A stretch of 46,008 bases of DNA, from assembly GCA_001598975.1 (NCBI GenBank), contig BBXU01000591.1:1-46008 (forward strand), given 5' to 3'. The notes below the pieces were generated by a model. The model did no database searches and was not told where the DNA came from. It saw nothing but the letters and a program-made list of their open reading frames with translations. The first letter of the stretch is position 1. Each line of letters begins with the position of its first letter. This DNA is from Parachlorella kessleri (taxonomy: Eukaryota; Chlorophyta; Trebouxiophyceae; Chlorellales; Chlorellaceae). The position numbers were made by a program, and so were the translations under genes. This document shows positions 12,601 to 22,516 of this stretch, one piece after another.

Positions 12601-15033
12601 CGCATGCCTTCCTGCACGCTGCAGTGTCTATAGCATATTTGTGTGGCGTATCTATCATGGTACCATGCCTTGTGTGTGCTTAGCTTCCACACCGCCTGCC
12701 CCTGCAACATGAACCCACCGCCCCAGCGACTCCCGCCCCGCTGCTACTGCAGAGGCGTCGCTGCCCCCGGGGCCGCTGCCGCCCATCCCCGGCAGCCAGT
12801 TGGAGTCTGAGTCCAGCGGCAGCGCGGCGTCCTCGGCGCTGTTCCCCACCTCCTGCAGCCCGCAGCTGCCCTTCGCCTTCACGCCCTCCGCCCAGTCGCT
12901 GGCCAGCTACGGGTCGAGGGGCCCCATCCAGGTGAGCATAGTAGGTTGAGGTGATGGGGTGGATGGCAGGCTGGGGTGCGCTGCTGGAGAAGCGTGTCGT
13001 GCACGTCGGTGTGTATCATGAAGGCTATGCTCCTCTCGGCTCTGCGCTTGGCACTCGAGGCACATGGCAGGGTGTTGCAGCTAAACTGTCATTGTAATGC
13101 TTGACCCCCCCTGCCCGTGAATTGGGGGGTTGTATTGAAGCCTGGGGACGTGGTTTGGTGCAGGAGTACGGAGGGCACCTTGAGCGGATCAGCCCGGGGC
13201 TGCGTCGCACAGCATCCTCAGCAGGCGCAGCAGCCGGGGCACTGCAGCAGGTGGCCACAACGTCCTCGCCGGGCTCAGCAGGCACGTCGTGGCCTGGCCA
13301 GGGTGGCCGGGGGTCAGGCCCACTGGGCGCCACTCCACCAGGGGCGGGCAGGAGCCAGCAGCAGGCACAACAGCAGCAGGGTGGCCGGCCAGACGCGCTG
13401 GTGCAAGTATCTCCCCAGCAGCAGCATGCCGAGCAGCCTGGGCAGCAGCGGGGCGGGCCGGGCGCGGGGGCGGGCGCGGGCGCGTCTAGGGGCCAGTCCC
13501 CCTCCCCGCCCCACGTGCAGTTCTCGGATGAGGTCGCCGTGGTGACCGGGCGCGAGGTGCCCACGGCCACGGTGCTGGCGAGGCGAGCCTCGTGGTTGGG
13601 GCGGTCTTCTGCGCTGATGCGCAAGTCCTCTATTGAAGGGGTGGGCTACTCGGTGTCGCCTATGCAGGTGTGGGCTCGATGGGGCCGGGGCAGAGTAAGG
13701 CACCTCAGGGGCAGAGGGTAGAAGGGGGAGTGAGTGGAGGACGGGCGCTGTTCTAGATGCAGCGGTCCTAGGCGTGCGGCGGTACGCTTGTTGTGCTGGG
13801 GCCACGACAGTGATATCGGGGTCAGGAGCAGTCGTGATGATGTCATCTTGATGGCTTGGTTGTTTCTAGGCTCCAGTGCCTTCACGTGAGGGAGCAGTCT
13901 CATTGACGTTATCCTGACTGCTTCTACCTCCCGTGGATGCACTGGAGCCTAGAAAACAGCAACGCCAGTTGGAAAGCCAGCCTGCCCGCCGGCCTGCTCC
14001 CCCCTTTCGCCCACCATGCCCTGCTGCGCTGCAGGACCCACTGATGGAGTCCGTATTGGGCAGCAGCACCCCGCGGCAGTACTCGTTCAACATGCCGCCC
14101 ACGCCGCCCTACGCGGCCGCCGCGGTGCGGCCCCCTGGCATCAGCCGCACCAGCAGCAGCGTGTCGGGCGGCACCCCGCCGCTGCTGACATTTCACCCCG
14201 CGCCGGAAGGAGGATCTGCCAGAGCACCCGGTCCCCTGCAACAGGAGGAATCAGGTGGGTGGGGTGGAGGCACAAAGTCTCCTATGCAGGGTGGGTGGCG
14301 GAGCTCTGGGCTGTGCAGGAACTTGGGCAGGTGGCAAGGTCTAGGGACTTTGGCGGTTGAGATCCTCACTGGCTCATCTGCATCGGATGAACACCTGGCT
14401 GGGGTTACAGCCAACCGGGGTCTGCCCTGGTAGCATGGGCCACTGCTGTCGCCGACCGGGCTCCTCAAGCGCCTACGACTGGCGTACAGTTGTGGTGATG
14501 GACCCCAGCAACTGTGTTGTGCCCATGCCTGCCCCTGTACAGACTCGCTGCCCTTCGACCTGGATCCCTACGCACCCGGCGCCCCGGCCCCCCCGGCCCC
14601 TTCAGCCGCCCCGCCCCCTGGGCGCGGCTTTGGCAGCCCCGCGATCACCACCCCCATCGGGGCCGGCCGTGCCCCCAGCCCTGTCACTGATGCACCCACT
14701 GGCATCCAGCCACAAGCGTCTACTGTGGCGGGGACGGGGCTGGGGCTCTCCTCAGATGCAGCTGTGGGGGCGTTTGTGCGGCTGCTGCAGGAGGCCCCGC
14801 CCCTGCACTACCAGGGGCCCAGCATGGGCAGGAGCCCGCCCGGGGCGTGGGCAGAGGGCGTGCCCACCCCCATTACCGCTGTCCCGGTCGCAGAAGGGGT
14901 TGGTAGGGGCGCTGCACCGGCCAGCGGGGGCAGCAAGGGCCAGCTCAGCGTGCGGGCTGGCTTGAAGCAGTTTGAGCTGATCCGGGAGCGACTAGAGAGC
15001 CGTGGGGTCGTGATGGGCGCCGTGGATGTATAG
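9601..15033 (+). CDS. ATG13: Autophagy-related protein 13 (ATG13)
   Basis: Regulatory subunit of the ATG1/ULK kinase complex that starts autophagosome formation. Exons: 9601-9735, 9897-9983, 10199-10453, 10722-11414, 11745-12164, 12411-12513, 12727-12931, 13164-13667, 14035-14254 and 14543-15033, about 1,040 aa. The N-terminal ~250 residues are the HORMA-type domain: EAVIIEAFRVGAQVVLTSR, VETVLETWVFHYQ, YKRLVIMLRSLFCYVRVLPA, RQRGSNFTIGYRVS, GHFKVSVTYQPASK and LPQIIADYVG, in the family order. The remaining ~790 residues are disordered, Pro/Ser/Gln-rich, with short repeats such as QLPFAFTP and SLPFDLDPY that resemble motifs in plant ATG13 tails. The intron at 9984-10198 uses a GC donor (GAG/GCAAGC) and its phase closes. 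The join 12513/12727 is out of phase by one base, so a small exon or border is missing there. ATG at 9601 is chosen because it immediately precedes the conserved start; an upstream in-frame ATG exists at 9523. Confidence 0.92.
13862..13956. repeat. Near-palindromic ~95-bp hairpin in an ATG13 intron
   Basis: Inside the intron 13668-14034, the left arm begins TTTCTAGGCTCCAGTGC and the right arm is its reverse complement, ending GCACTGGAGCCTAGAAA. Beyond this perfect 17-bp stem the pairing continues imperfectly (TTCACGTGAGGGAG against CTTCTACCTCCCGTGGA) and then CAGTC/GACTG, leaving a loop of about 18-20 nt. This could be a small foldback/MITE element or a structured intron RNA. No clear target-site duplication is visible. 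Confidence 0.7.
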
Positions 15034-16187
15034 CAGTTTTGACGTGGTATGGGGACAGAGCAAGATGGCTCTGGCGCTGCAGGCCCCAAGGGGCACCCCA
15101 GCGGCTTAAGCTGCTCGTGTGAAAGTAGGGTTAGGCCTCTAGTGCACTTGCGCCATGCTAGGGACTTTTGTGTAAAGTAGCTGCGATGTTGTAAGGACAA
15201 ATGCGTTCCACACACCCCCGGGCTGCCTTCAGTGGCCTGTGCAATTCCAGGGCGCTTTGTATTGCACCTGCTGCATGCCTGCTTGTAACCCTCACCACCC
15301 AGCCCGTAGTTTACATGGTGGTTGTAGCAATGCCTGCCTGTATGTGTGTTGCCGTGCCTTGTGCATGTTTGGCCAGCTTCCCTGTATCTCTCCCTCCGTC
15401 CTCTCCAGTCTGTTGACGCAGCAGCCTTGCTGGCTAGTGGCCCACTTCGCATTTCGTTAGGCAGAGCCTGTTGATGGTGGCAGGCAGTGCGAACGGTGTC
15501 AAGACGGGTGTCATTCCTGGCTGTCGCTGTCCCCTTCAAGCCTCTTCTCTAGTAGTAGCACATGTGTAGGCAAGCAAGTTCTCGTCGACTACCTAGGCTG
15601 TTGTTGTGTTTATCTCCCTACCCTACATCGGTTATAGTGGCAGGTAGGGCGAAGTGAGAGTTGAGGTGGACTGTACCAACAGGGCTGGGGCGGCACGCTG
15701 TACCACCCGAAAGGTTGTGCAGCGCTTGCGGAAGCTTTGTATCCATCCCCTTGTTGACACTAGCTGGCCTCCATGGGTGACAAGCCAGGGCAGGTGTTTG
15801 ATCCCACAGGGACAGGTCTGCTGCGTCCCTTGGTGCCAATACTAGAGAGCCCTTGGTCATGCCCGTAATGCGCACCTTGTTTTTGCAAAAGTGAGCGCTC
15901 AGGGTGCCTACCTAGAGGTGAAAATGCCTTAAGGGACAAGCCAACCCTATAGATGCAAGTTGACCGAGAACGAATGCGAGTACGATTGTGTGCTCAGGTG
16001 CCCACAACCACATCTTTAGGAACCCCCACATTTGCGCAGGTGCAAGCCTGCATCACTGCAAATCGAACATGCGCCCTGCATCCTAGCATGGCCACTACAA
16101 GGAGTCAGTCAACCTTCCCGTAAAAAGCACCCAGTGGAGAACCCACAAGTGATGTAAAACTAAAGCGGGCAAGGGCACAAGTGAACT
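15034..16187. terminator. Shared 3' region of convergent ATG13 and ELP2, with TGTAA signals
   Basis: ATG13 (plus, stop 15031-15033) and ELP2 (minus, stop at 16188) end towards each other here. On the plus strand TGTAA, the usual chlorophyte poly(A) signal, occurs at 15171-15175, 15190-15194 and 15284-15288, roughly 140-255 bases after the ATG13 stop. I found no equally clear signal for ELP2. Open frames in the stretch look like chance. Confidence 0.5.
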
Positions 16188-19100
16188 TCACAACTCCAGG
16201 CCAAACACCCTCACAGCGTGGTCATCGCCCACAGAGGCCAGGTGCAAGCGCTGTAACTGCCCAGCAGTAGCTTGTGCTGCCGCGGCATCGGAGCTGCTGC
16301 TGCTGCTGGTATCTCGCCGCCAGCAGAGCCGCCGCACCGCCGCCGCATGTGAGGTGTGGGCGCCCGACTCCCAACTGACCTGGTAGCGGCTCAGTGACAG
16401 GCCCGCCCCCGCAGGACAGCCCTCGCTTACGAGGCTGCCCTCACAGCACTGCAGCTCTACAACGCGCACGCTGCCGCTCTCCAGCCCCACAGCCAGCAAG
16501 TAGACGCTGCTGTGGTGCGTCCCGACTTGTACAGAGTCTGCCCCAATGGTGTCGGGCGTCGCCGGCACGGGCGCAAAGGCCACCGCCCTCACCGCATCAT
16601 CAAATGGCAGGGTGGCCAGGAGGGAGGGTGCAGCTGCAGCCGTGGAGGCCAGCTCATCAGACTGTTGCCGCTGCTGCTGCTGGTGTGGGGTTGGCAGTCC
16701 CCAGACCTTCACTGTGTTGTCACGTGACCCCGTGGCTAGGAGGCGGCTGTCGTGGGACCAGCCCAGGCTCCAGACAATGCGGGCGTGGGCTTTGATTTTG
16801 GCAGCCAGCCGGAAGGGGGGCGAGCCGCGCCCTGCAACGGCAGCCAGCTCAGTAAGCACCGCATCGGCAGGCCGACACTTGGGGTCCCACTCGCTTTACC
16901 AATGCCTGCCAGCAGTGTGGCTGGTCGGTTTACACTTGATCAGCCAGCCAATGGTTTGGGTGAGCAGCCGTGCGGTGTGGAAGCCCAAGCCCCCTGCAAG
17001 GCCCGCCGCGCTCTGCCTTCCCCCCCCTGTCACAGCAAAACAGCGACTTCCGGGTTACACTGCGCAACACGCCGTTTCTCCCCACCTGGTGGACGCACTC
17101 AACACCGACTGGGCTCACCTGGCTCCTCCGTCTCCGCCTCCTGTCCGCAATGCTCAAACAGCGCAACGCAACGGTCCCTCGACGCCGAGGCCAGGTAGCG
17201 CCCGTCCGGGGAAAAGGCTAGCTGGGTGACGGTCAGCGAGTGCGCCGCCAAGATGCCCAGGCCCACCCACTTGGACACAGCATCCCACACCCAGATGCCA
17301 GCCGCGGACGCCGACTGCGCTCTGCACGCTGAGGCGAGGTAGCGGCCCTGGGGATCGGATGCTAGGCAGTACACGTCGTTGCCGTGGCCATACAGCTTGC
17401 GTACTTCGGGCCACAGGGTGTTCTGGGCCAGGTGCTCCTCCAATGGAGGACCTGTGGGGGGCGGCACCAAAAGGAGAGGGAAAAAGAAATAAACGCATCA
17501 AGTTAACCATGAATAGAAGACTGGCCTAGAAGTCTCACCTCACATCAAGACAGCATCCAAGAGGGCGCAAGGGACTCTGGGAGACGAGGGTACATCAAAC
17601 TAAGGCAGTACTGGTAGATCAGGTTCCGGGTGAAGGCCACCAAAGGAGGGCATGAAGATTAGGCTGTCAGCGCGGCAGGACCTGGGGCACTCTGCCCACC
17701 CAGAGGGCAGGCAAAGCGTCCGGAGCCACCCAGCACACCCCAGCATTCAAGCCAGGGGGCCTAGGAGACGTACGGTTCCCCCAAAAGGAGGACACGACAC
17801 CAACGGGCGTCCGCGCTGTGGGGTTCTATCTTCGCACCTCCTTGCCACTTTGCCAACGGGGAAGTGGCAGCATGGTGGTTGGGGTGCGACTCGCAATTGA
17901 CTCAGCCACATAGATGATCAGTCTGAGCATGATTACGAAGAGTAAGATCCCACACCTGCAACCGCCGAGGGCGCAGCATTTGGTGCGAAGTCAGGGCCGT
18001 CTGTATAGTCCCCACCCAGGCTGCTGCCGTTGCCGTCGGCTGGCTCCTCGTTAGCGTCTGCATACACGGCCTTGTTGGACAGACCCAGCGCAGGGAGCGA
18101 GGCGCCAAACGCAGACCTGCACCATGACCAGGGTAGGAGCGGGGGGCTCGCAAGAAGCAGCACGCAGCTTACCACTTGATAAGAGGCAGGTAACAAGCAG
18201 GGCGCACAAACGCCACAGCCACAAGCACCACTTGCAGCCTCAACTATTTTATGGTATGCAGCCTTAAAGAGAAGAGGCCAGAGCGGGCTAGCCAGCCAGC
18301 AAGGCAGGGAGGCTCACCTGCTGCTGGCTGAGGGAGCGACCGCCTCCCCACGTGCCATTGCCAGAGTGTCTTGGAAGGCCCTGGGCGCCTCAAACACTCG
18401 GATGACCTTCTCCTCAGACCCGCTGGCGTATAGGAAGCGGCCGGGGGTGGAAGGGCAGGGAATGAACGCTGCGCTGCTGAAGTCGTGGCCGTGCACCTGG
18501 CATGAAGCATGGAAAGGGTTGCATCAGCATTGGCAGCAAGGGAAGGGCAGTGGGCGACAGACGGCTAGGACACTATCCCTCTTGTGATCACCGCTTCCTT
18601 GCCAGCCCCTCTCTGCTGCCATTTTCTCATGATGATTTGACAATCTGTCAGCTTGGAGGCCAGCAAGACACGTCTCCCTGTGAAGGGGCCCAGCGCCCGC
18701 CAGCCACCCACCCTGCTTTGGGCGTGAACCCTTAGCCGAGCGAGCCAGCCCACCAACAGCCTCCCCAGTCATCAAGGGAGCGCTGCCAGCGAGCCACCCA
18801 AGCTGTGTGCATTTGCTGTCCGCACCTCCTTGCCACTCCGCCAACGGTAAGGGTGGCAGCATGGTGGTTGGGGTGCAGGCCGGGCCATCAGTCCAACGCA
18901 TTCTCGCCGTGTCCCGCCGCACCACCCACACAAGACCTACCCCACCCGCCCGCCCACCCACCTGTCCACCCAACATTCATCCCACCTTGGGCCCTCACCT
19001 GCGGCCTGGCAATCTCACACCAGTGGCCGTCATGCAGCCTGGAGGTGATCCTGGCTGTCTGGTCGCTGCTCACAGTAAGCAGGCAGCTGTCGCCCACCCC

Positions 19101-21916
19101 CCAGCAGGCGTCCACCACGGGACCAACATGCCCACCGAGGGCATGCTGCGGGGCAAGAAGGCGTGACGGTGCAGCAGTGTCGGCACCAACCGACCGCATA
19201 AGGCCAACCATGCAAGTACAGGTGGGTGCCAGAACTTGCACAGGCAGGCAGGCAGGCAGGCAGGCAAGCACGCAGTGTAAATGTGAGGTGTACTTGCCTT
19301 GGGCACCCAAGCGCCGCCAAGACGGCGCCAGATGTGCAGCGCGCCTGTGAATCCGTGGGCCAGGATGCCGGTCCCGTCACCGTTGAACACCCCTGCACCC
19401 AGCAACACCATCACGCCGGCGCCTGTCAGCCCTGATGCTCTTAGCCAGGGTCATACGACTGCCGGTGCTGCTGCCAATGATGAGGATGATGATGCGGCAA
19501 CCGAGCATCTAATGGGTGGCCCACGCTGTGCAGCACCCGCAGGTTCCATGCCTCCTGGCCAGGTGGGCATCTGGGATGGAGGGGGTGGGTTGGTGACACA
19601 CTTAGCGCGCCGGCCTGCGCAGCTGTAAAACTTAACCACAGCTGGAGTTTCTAAATCTAGATCCACAGCTGGCAAAAGCTCCGTTTTAGCCTCACCTGTG
19701 TAATACCCCAGGTGGTTGGGACCCGCATCTCCCACTGTTTCCACTGACATCCACAAACCTGTGCACAAGTAAACCCAAAAGGCTGTTGTGGATGGGTTGT
19801 TCCGAGAATAACCCTGGGTAGGGAAGCACCATAATGCCAACAAGCTACAAGTGCATGTTATGAATAGGGCGGGTACCCCCACCCGGGGAGTTGGGTTGCA
19901 CAGCAGAATGTCGCAACTGTGGGCTGTACCGCATCCACCCTGGAGCCGGTGCATGCAAGTAACCAAAGCCCCGCGTGCTTGTCTGCTGTGGCACCGCTTT
20001 TGACAGCATGCACAACAGGGAGGTGTGCACGCTGCTTCGAACGGTGCATGAGAGGCCCTGCAAGCCTATCCCTAGCCCAACCCTACACAAGTACCACAGC
20101 TGGCGAACCATGCCCAAAGCTCAAAGGCCCTGCCAGCATCTGATGTTGGCAGCACATGCGCCCACCTGTGGCCTGGTCCGGCTTCCAGACCATCATCGTG
20201 CGATCCATGGAGGCAGACAGCAGGCAGGGCGGCTGCACCCACCGCTGCCCTTGCTGACCAGCAAGCTCCCCACTGTTTTCCCAGGCTTGTGCCAGGACAG
20301 GGGGGTGCCAGGCAACCGAGTGCACCCAGTCCTCGTGCCCCACCAGGAGGGCCTCAAGCGTGGCTGAGTAGGTGTGGCTGGGCGTGGTGATGTGCGGCTT
20401 GGGGGCATAGCGCGCTATGAGCTCAGCCGCGGTGCTGGGCGGGGCGGGTGTGGCTGAAGGAGTAGAGGGTTCCAGCCTGATGGCCCAAACCCGCACATAC
20501 TTGTCCTGGGAGGCACTGGCGAGCAGTAGCCGACCACCTGCAAAGCAGGCAGCGCACGATGATATGATACATTTCCCACTGCAGCACGAGATCACGCACT
20601 GCATACGCCCATGCCTTGGGCAGCTGGCGCAAGCGTGCGGGGTTGGGCCATGGTGCGCTGCAACCCCCTGACAACTCTGCTATAGAGGATAAAGAGGGTG
20701 CCATGCTCCATCCCCAAGCCAGCCCGCTCACCATCATCCATCTGCGCGAAGGCCAGCCCGCGCACCCAATCCTGGTGGCCCGACAGCTTACACACCTCGC
20801 GAAAGTCCCCGCCTGGCCGGCAGGCGTACAGGCGCACATGGGAGTCCACCCCTCCCAGGGCCAGCAACAGCCTGCGGCAGTCAACCTCACCAACAGCCTT
20901 GTCACACACGCTCCTTTACGTCCTGCTGGACGACGGCATGGACTTCCCCTGTGCCACAGCGGAGTACTTGCGCACACAGCATGCGTGCCGCAAGCAAAGC
21001 AGTGGACTTGCAAGCTCGTTGTATGCAGTTGCGCAACCAGAAGGCAGCACTACCGCCGGCGTCGCCCTCTCACAGGCCGCCTTACCAGTCGGGATTAGCT
21101 GGAAGGTGAGCCAGCGCAGCGCAGGCCTGCATCTGAAATCCCACATGCAGGCGCTGGCACAGCCGCCAGGCACCCTGGGTGGCAACTGCAGGGCTCTCGG
21201 CAGCGCACTCCCAGATCAGCACATCGCCGTCACCCGCAGTGCTGACCAGCAGCAGACGGCCTGGGCTGAGAGAGATGGTAGTGAGCGATGTAAGCGGTGC
21301 AGTGTGGCCCTGCAACACGGCGCGCAGTGAGGGTGTGTCAGGCATGGCCTCCATGTCAACGGCGTAGCACCTGACACATCACGCTGGGCCAGGCAGGTTT
21401 CAGTCTTGCTGCCTCAGTTTCTTTGCAAGAAGAATCATCTAGGCAGCTGGAGAGATGCAGGGAGTATCCGCAATTACCTCCAGCACTGCAAGCTGACTCC
21501 ACGGTTGGTGAGGTCGAGCCGGTGACCATAGCCACAGGCGGACGGTATTGTCGGCGGCCCCCGAGGCCAGCAAGACTGGGGCCTCTGGAGCGTCTGAGAC
21601 TGCTGGGCAGCCAGAGAACTGGGAGGGTGGCACCCAGTTAACACAGTTCACTGTGCCAGTGTGGCCCAGGACCGCGGCAACCACCCTTGCCGCCTGCACA
21701 GGGAAAGCTATCAGGATGAGTCCCGGGCGAACCCAAGTGACCCACAAAAACCACACCCAGTATTATAATCACTTCTTTCTTTTACTGTACCTCGGGGTTG
21801 TAAATGATGACGGCATGATGGGCCCCATAAGCCACCAGGCCGTTGCCGCCCCAGCTGACCGCATTCACACAGCGGTTACAGCCAGCAGCTATGTGCTCTA
21901 ACTGCACCTTAACCAT
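16188..21916 (-). CDS. ELP2: Elongator complex subunit 2 (ELP2), WD40 protein
   Basis: Scaffold subunit of Elongator, the complex that adds carboxymethyl-type groups to wobble uridine of tRNAs. The gene has many exons; the first is 21791-21916 (42 aa, starts MVKVQLEHIAAGCNRCVNAV) and the second 21478-21693. WD40 blades run through the whole length. Diagnostic ELP2 segments appear in order: VLGHTGTVNCVNWVPP, KLSGHQDWVRGLAFAQ, LLVGHEDWVHSVAWHP, LLSASMDRTMMVWKPD, GHVGPVVDACWGVGDS, HDGHWCEIARPQ, GHDFSSAAFIPCP with EEKVIRVFEAP, ASLPALGLSNKAVY, VRKLYGHGNDVYCL, RAQSASAAGIWVWD, LTVTQLAFSPDGRYLASASR and, at the end, RIVWSLGWSHDSRLLATGSR. The last exon is 16188-16859 or slightly less and ends DDHAVRVFGLEL. 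Intron 19146-19297 has a GC donor (AAG/GCAAGT). Not every exon border was closed; the join after 21478 is uncertain. Confidence 0.93.
17833..17887. repeat. Dispersed repeat, copy 1 (ELP2 intron)
   Basis: About 55 bp beginning CGCACCTCCTTGCCACT and ending GGTGGTTGGGGTGC. It is nearly identical to 18821-18876, in another intron of the same gene. TTGCCACT and AGTGGCA inside it can pair, so the unit itself can fold. Confidence 0.75.
18821..18876. repeat. Dispersed repeat, copy 2 (ELP2 intron)
   Basis: Second copy of the ~55-bp unit at 17833, in the same orientation, differing mainly in the middle (CCGCCAACGGTAAGGG here against TTGCCAACGGGGAAG there). Both copies fall between coding exons. The flanks are not obviously similar, which favours a short mobile or self-copied unit over duplication of a larger block. 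Confidence 0.75.
19241..19266. repeat. (CAGG)n microsatellite in ELP2 GC-AG intron
   Basis: Six or so tandem CAGG units, inside the 152-bp intron 19146-19297. Read on the minus strand they give a run of CCTG that mimics polypyrimidine sequence. Confidence 0.85.
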
Positions 21917-22516
21917 TGCATCGGGAGCATCAACTGGTGCGCATGATGACCGGCATGCATGCCAAGCATCAAGCGGCCCGCTGGCTTAACTCAAGAGGCC
22001 CTGTAGCATGCTGCTACTAGAGCCATATTGCTATTCTTTGATCGCTCTCCGCCCTGTTGCAATTGGGTGGCATGCCATCGATGCCATGGGACTAGAGCTC
22101 TCTCCCGCCCGCTACACTGTGGATGTTTTCATGCATCCTCCCGTGTGCAACACATTACAAACATTGTGGTTGTACGATAAAACCCTGGTGTTGAGTCTTC
22201 CCAAGGTTGTGCACCCAAGGTGAGCGTCTTGAACATTCGGCCATCACCCCAGCCATGGCTTGCTGCAGTCGTGCTGGCACTTATCTGGCTCCTGATACCG
22301 TCTCTGCACACTTGAGCACTTTCCAAGGCCGTGGCTTCGTGCCTGCGAGCTGCGCCTTGGACCAAGACCGCGTTGGGTGGCATTTGCAAGCCAGAGTACC
22401 GCCAGGCCCGCCAACCTGCACCCGCCAACCTGCACCTCTAGCATAGTGGCGATCACTTGCGTAGCCGCTGCTGTGCGCAGGCCTTGCCCAGGCACCCCTG
22501 GCTGCAGTTGGGCCAC
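21917..22516. promoter_or_regulatory. Divergent promoter region between ELP2 and the RRM gene
   Basis: ELP2 starts at 21916 on the minus strand and the RNA-binding protein at 22517 on the plus strand, leaving 600 bp that must serve both. A short direct repeat (CCGCCAACCTGCACC and a near copy) lies around 22408-22437. No TATA box stands out near either ATG. Confidence 0.45.

Noticed and set aside
19030..19414. Cys/Pro-repeat peptide frames (LPACLPAC) on the minus strand
   Set aside because: They arise from the CAGG microsatellite in an ELP2 intron.
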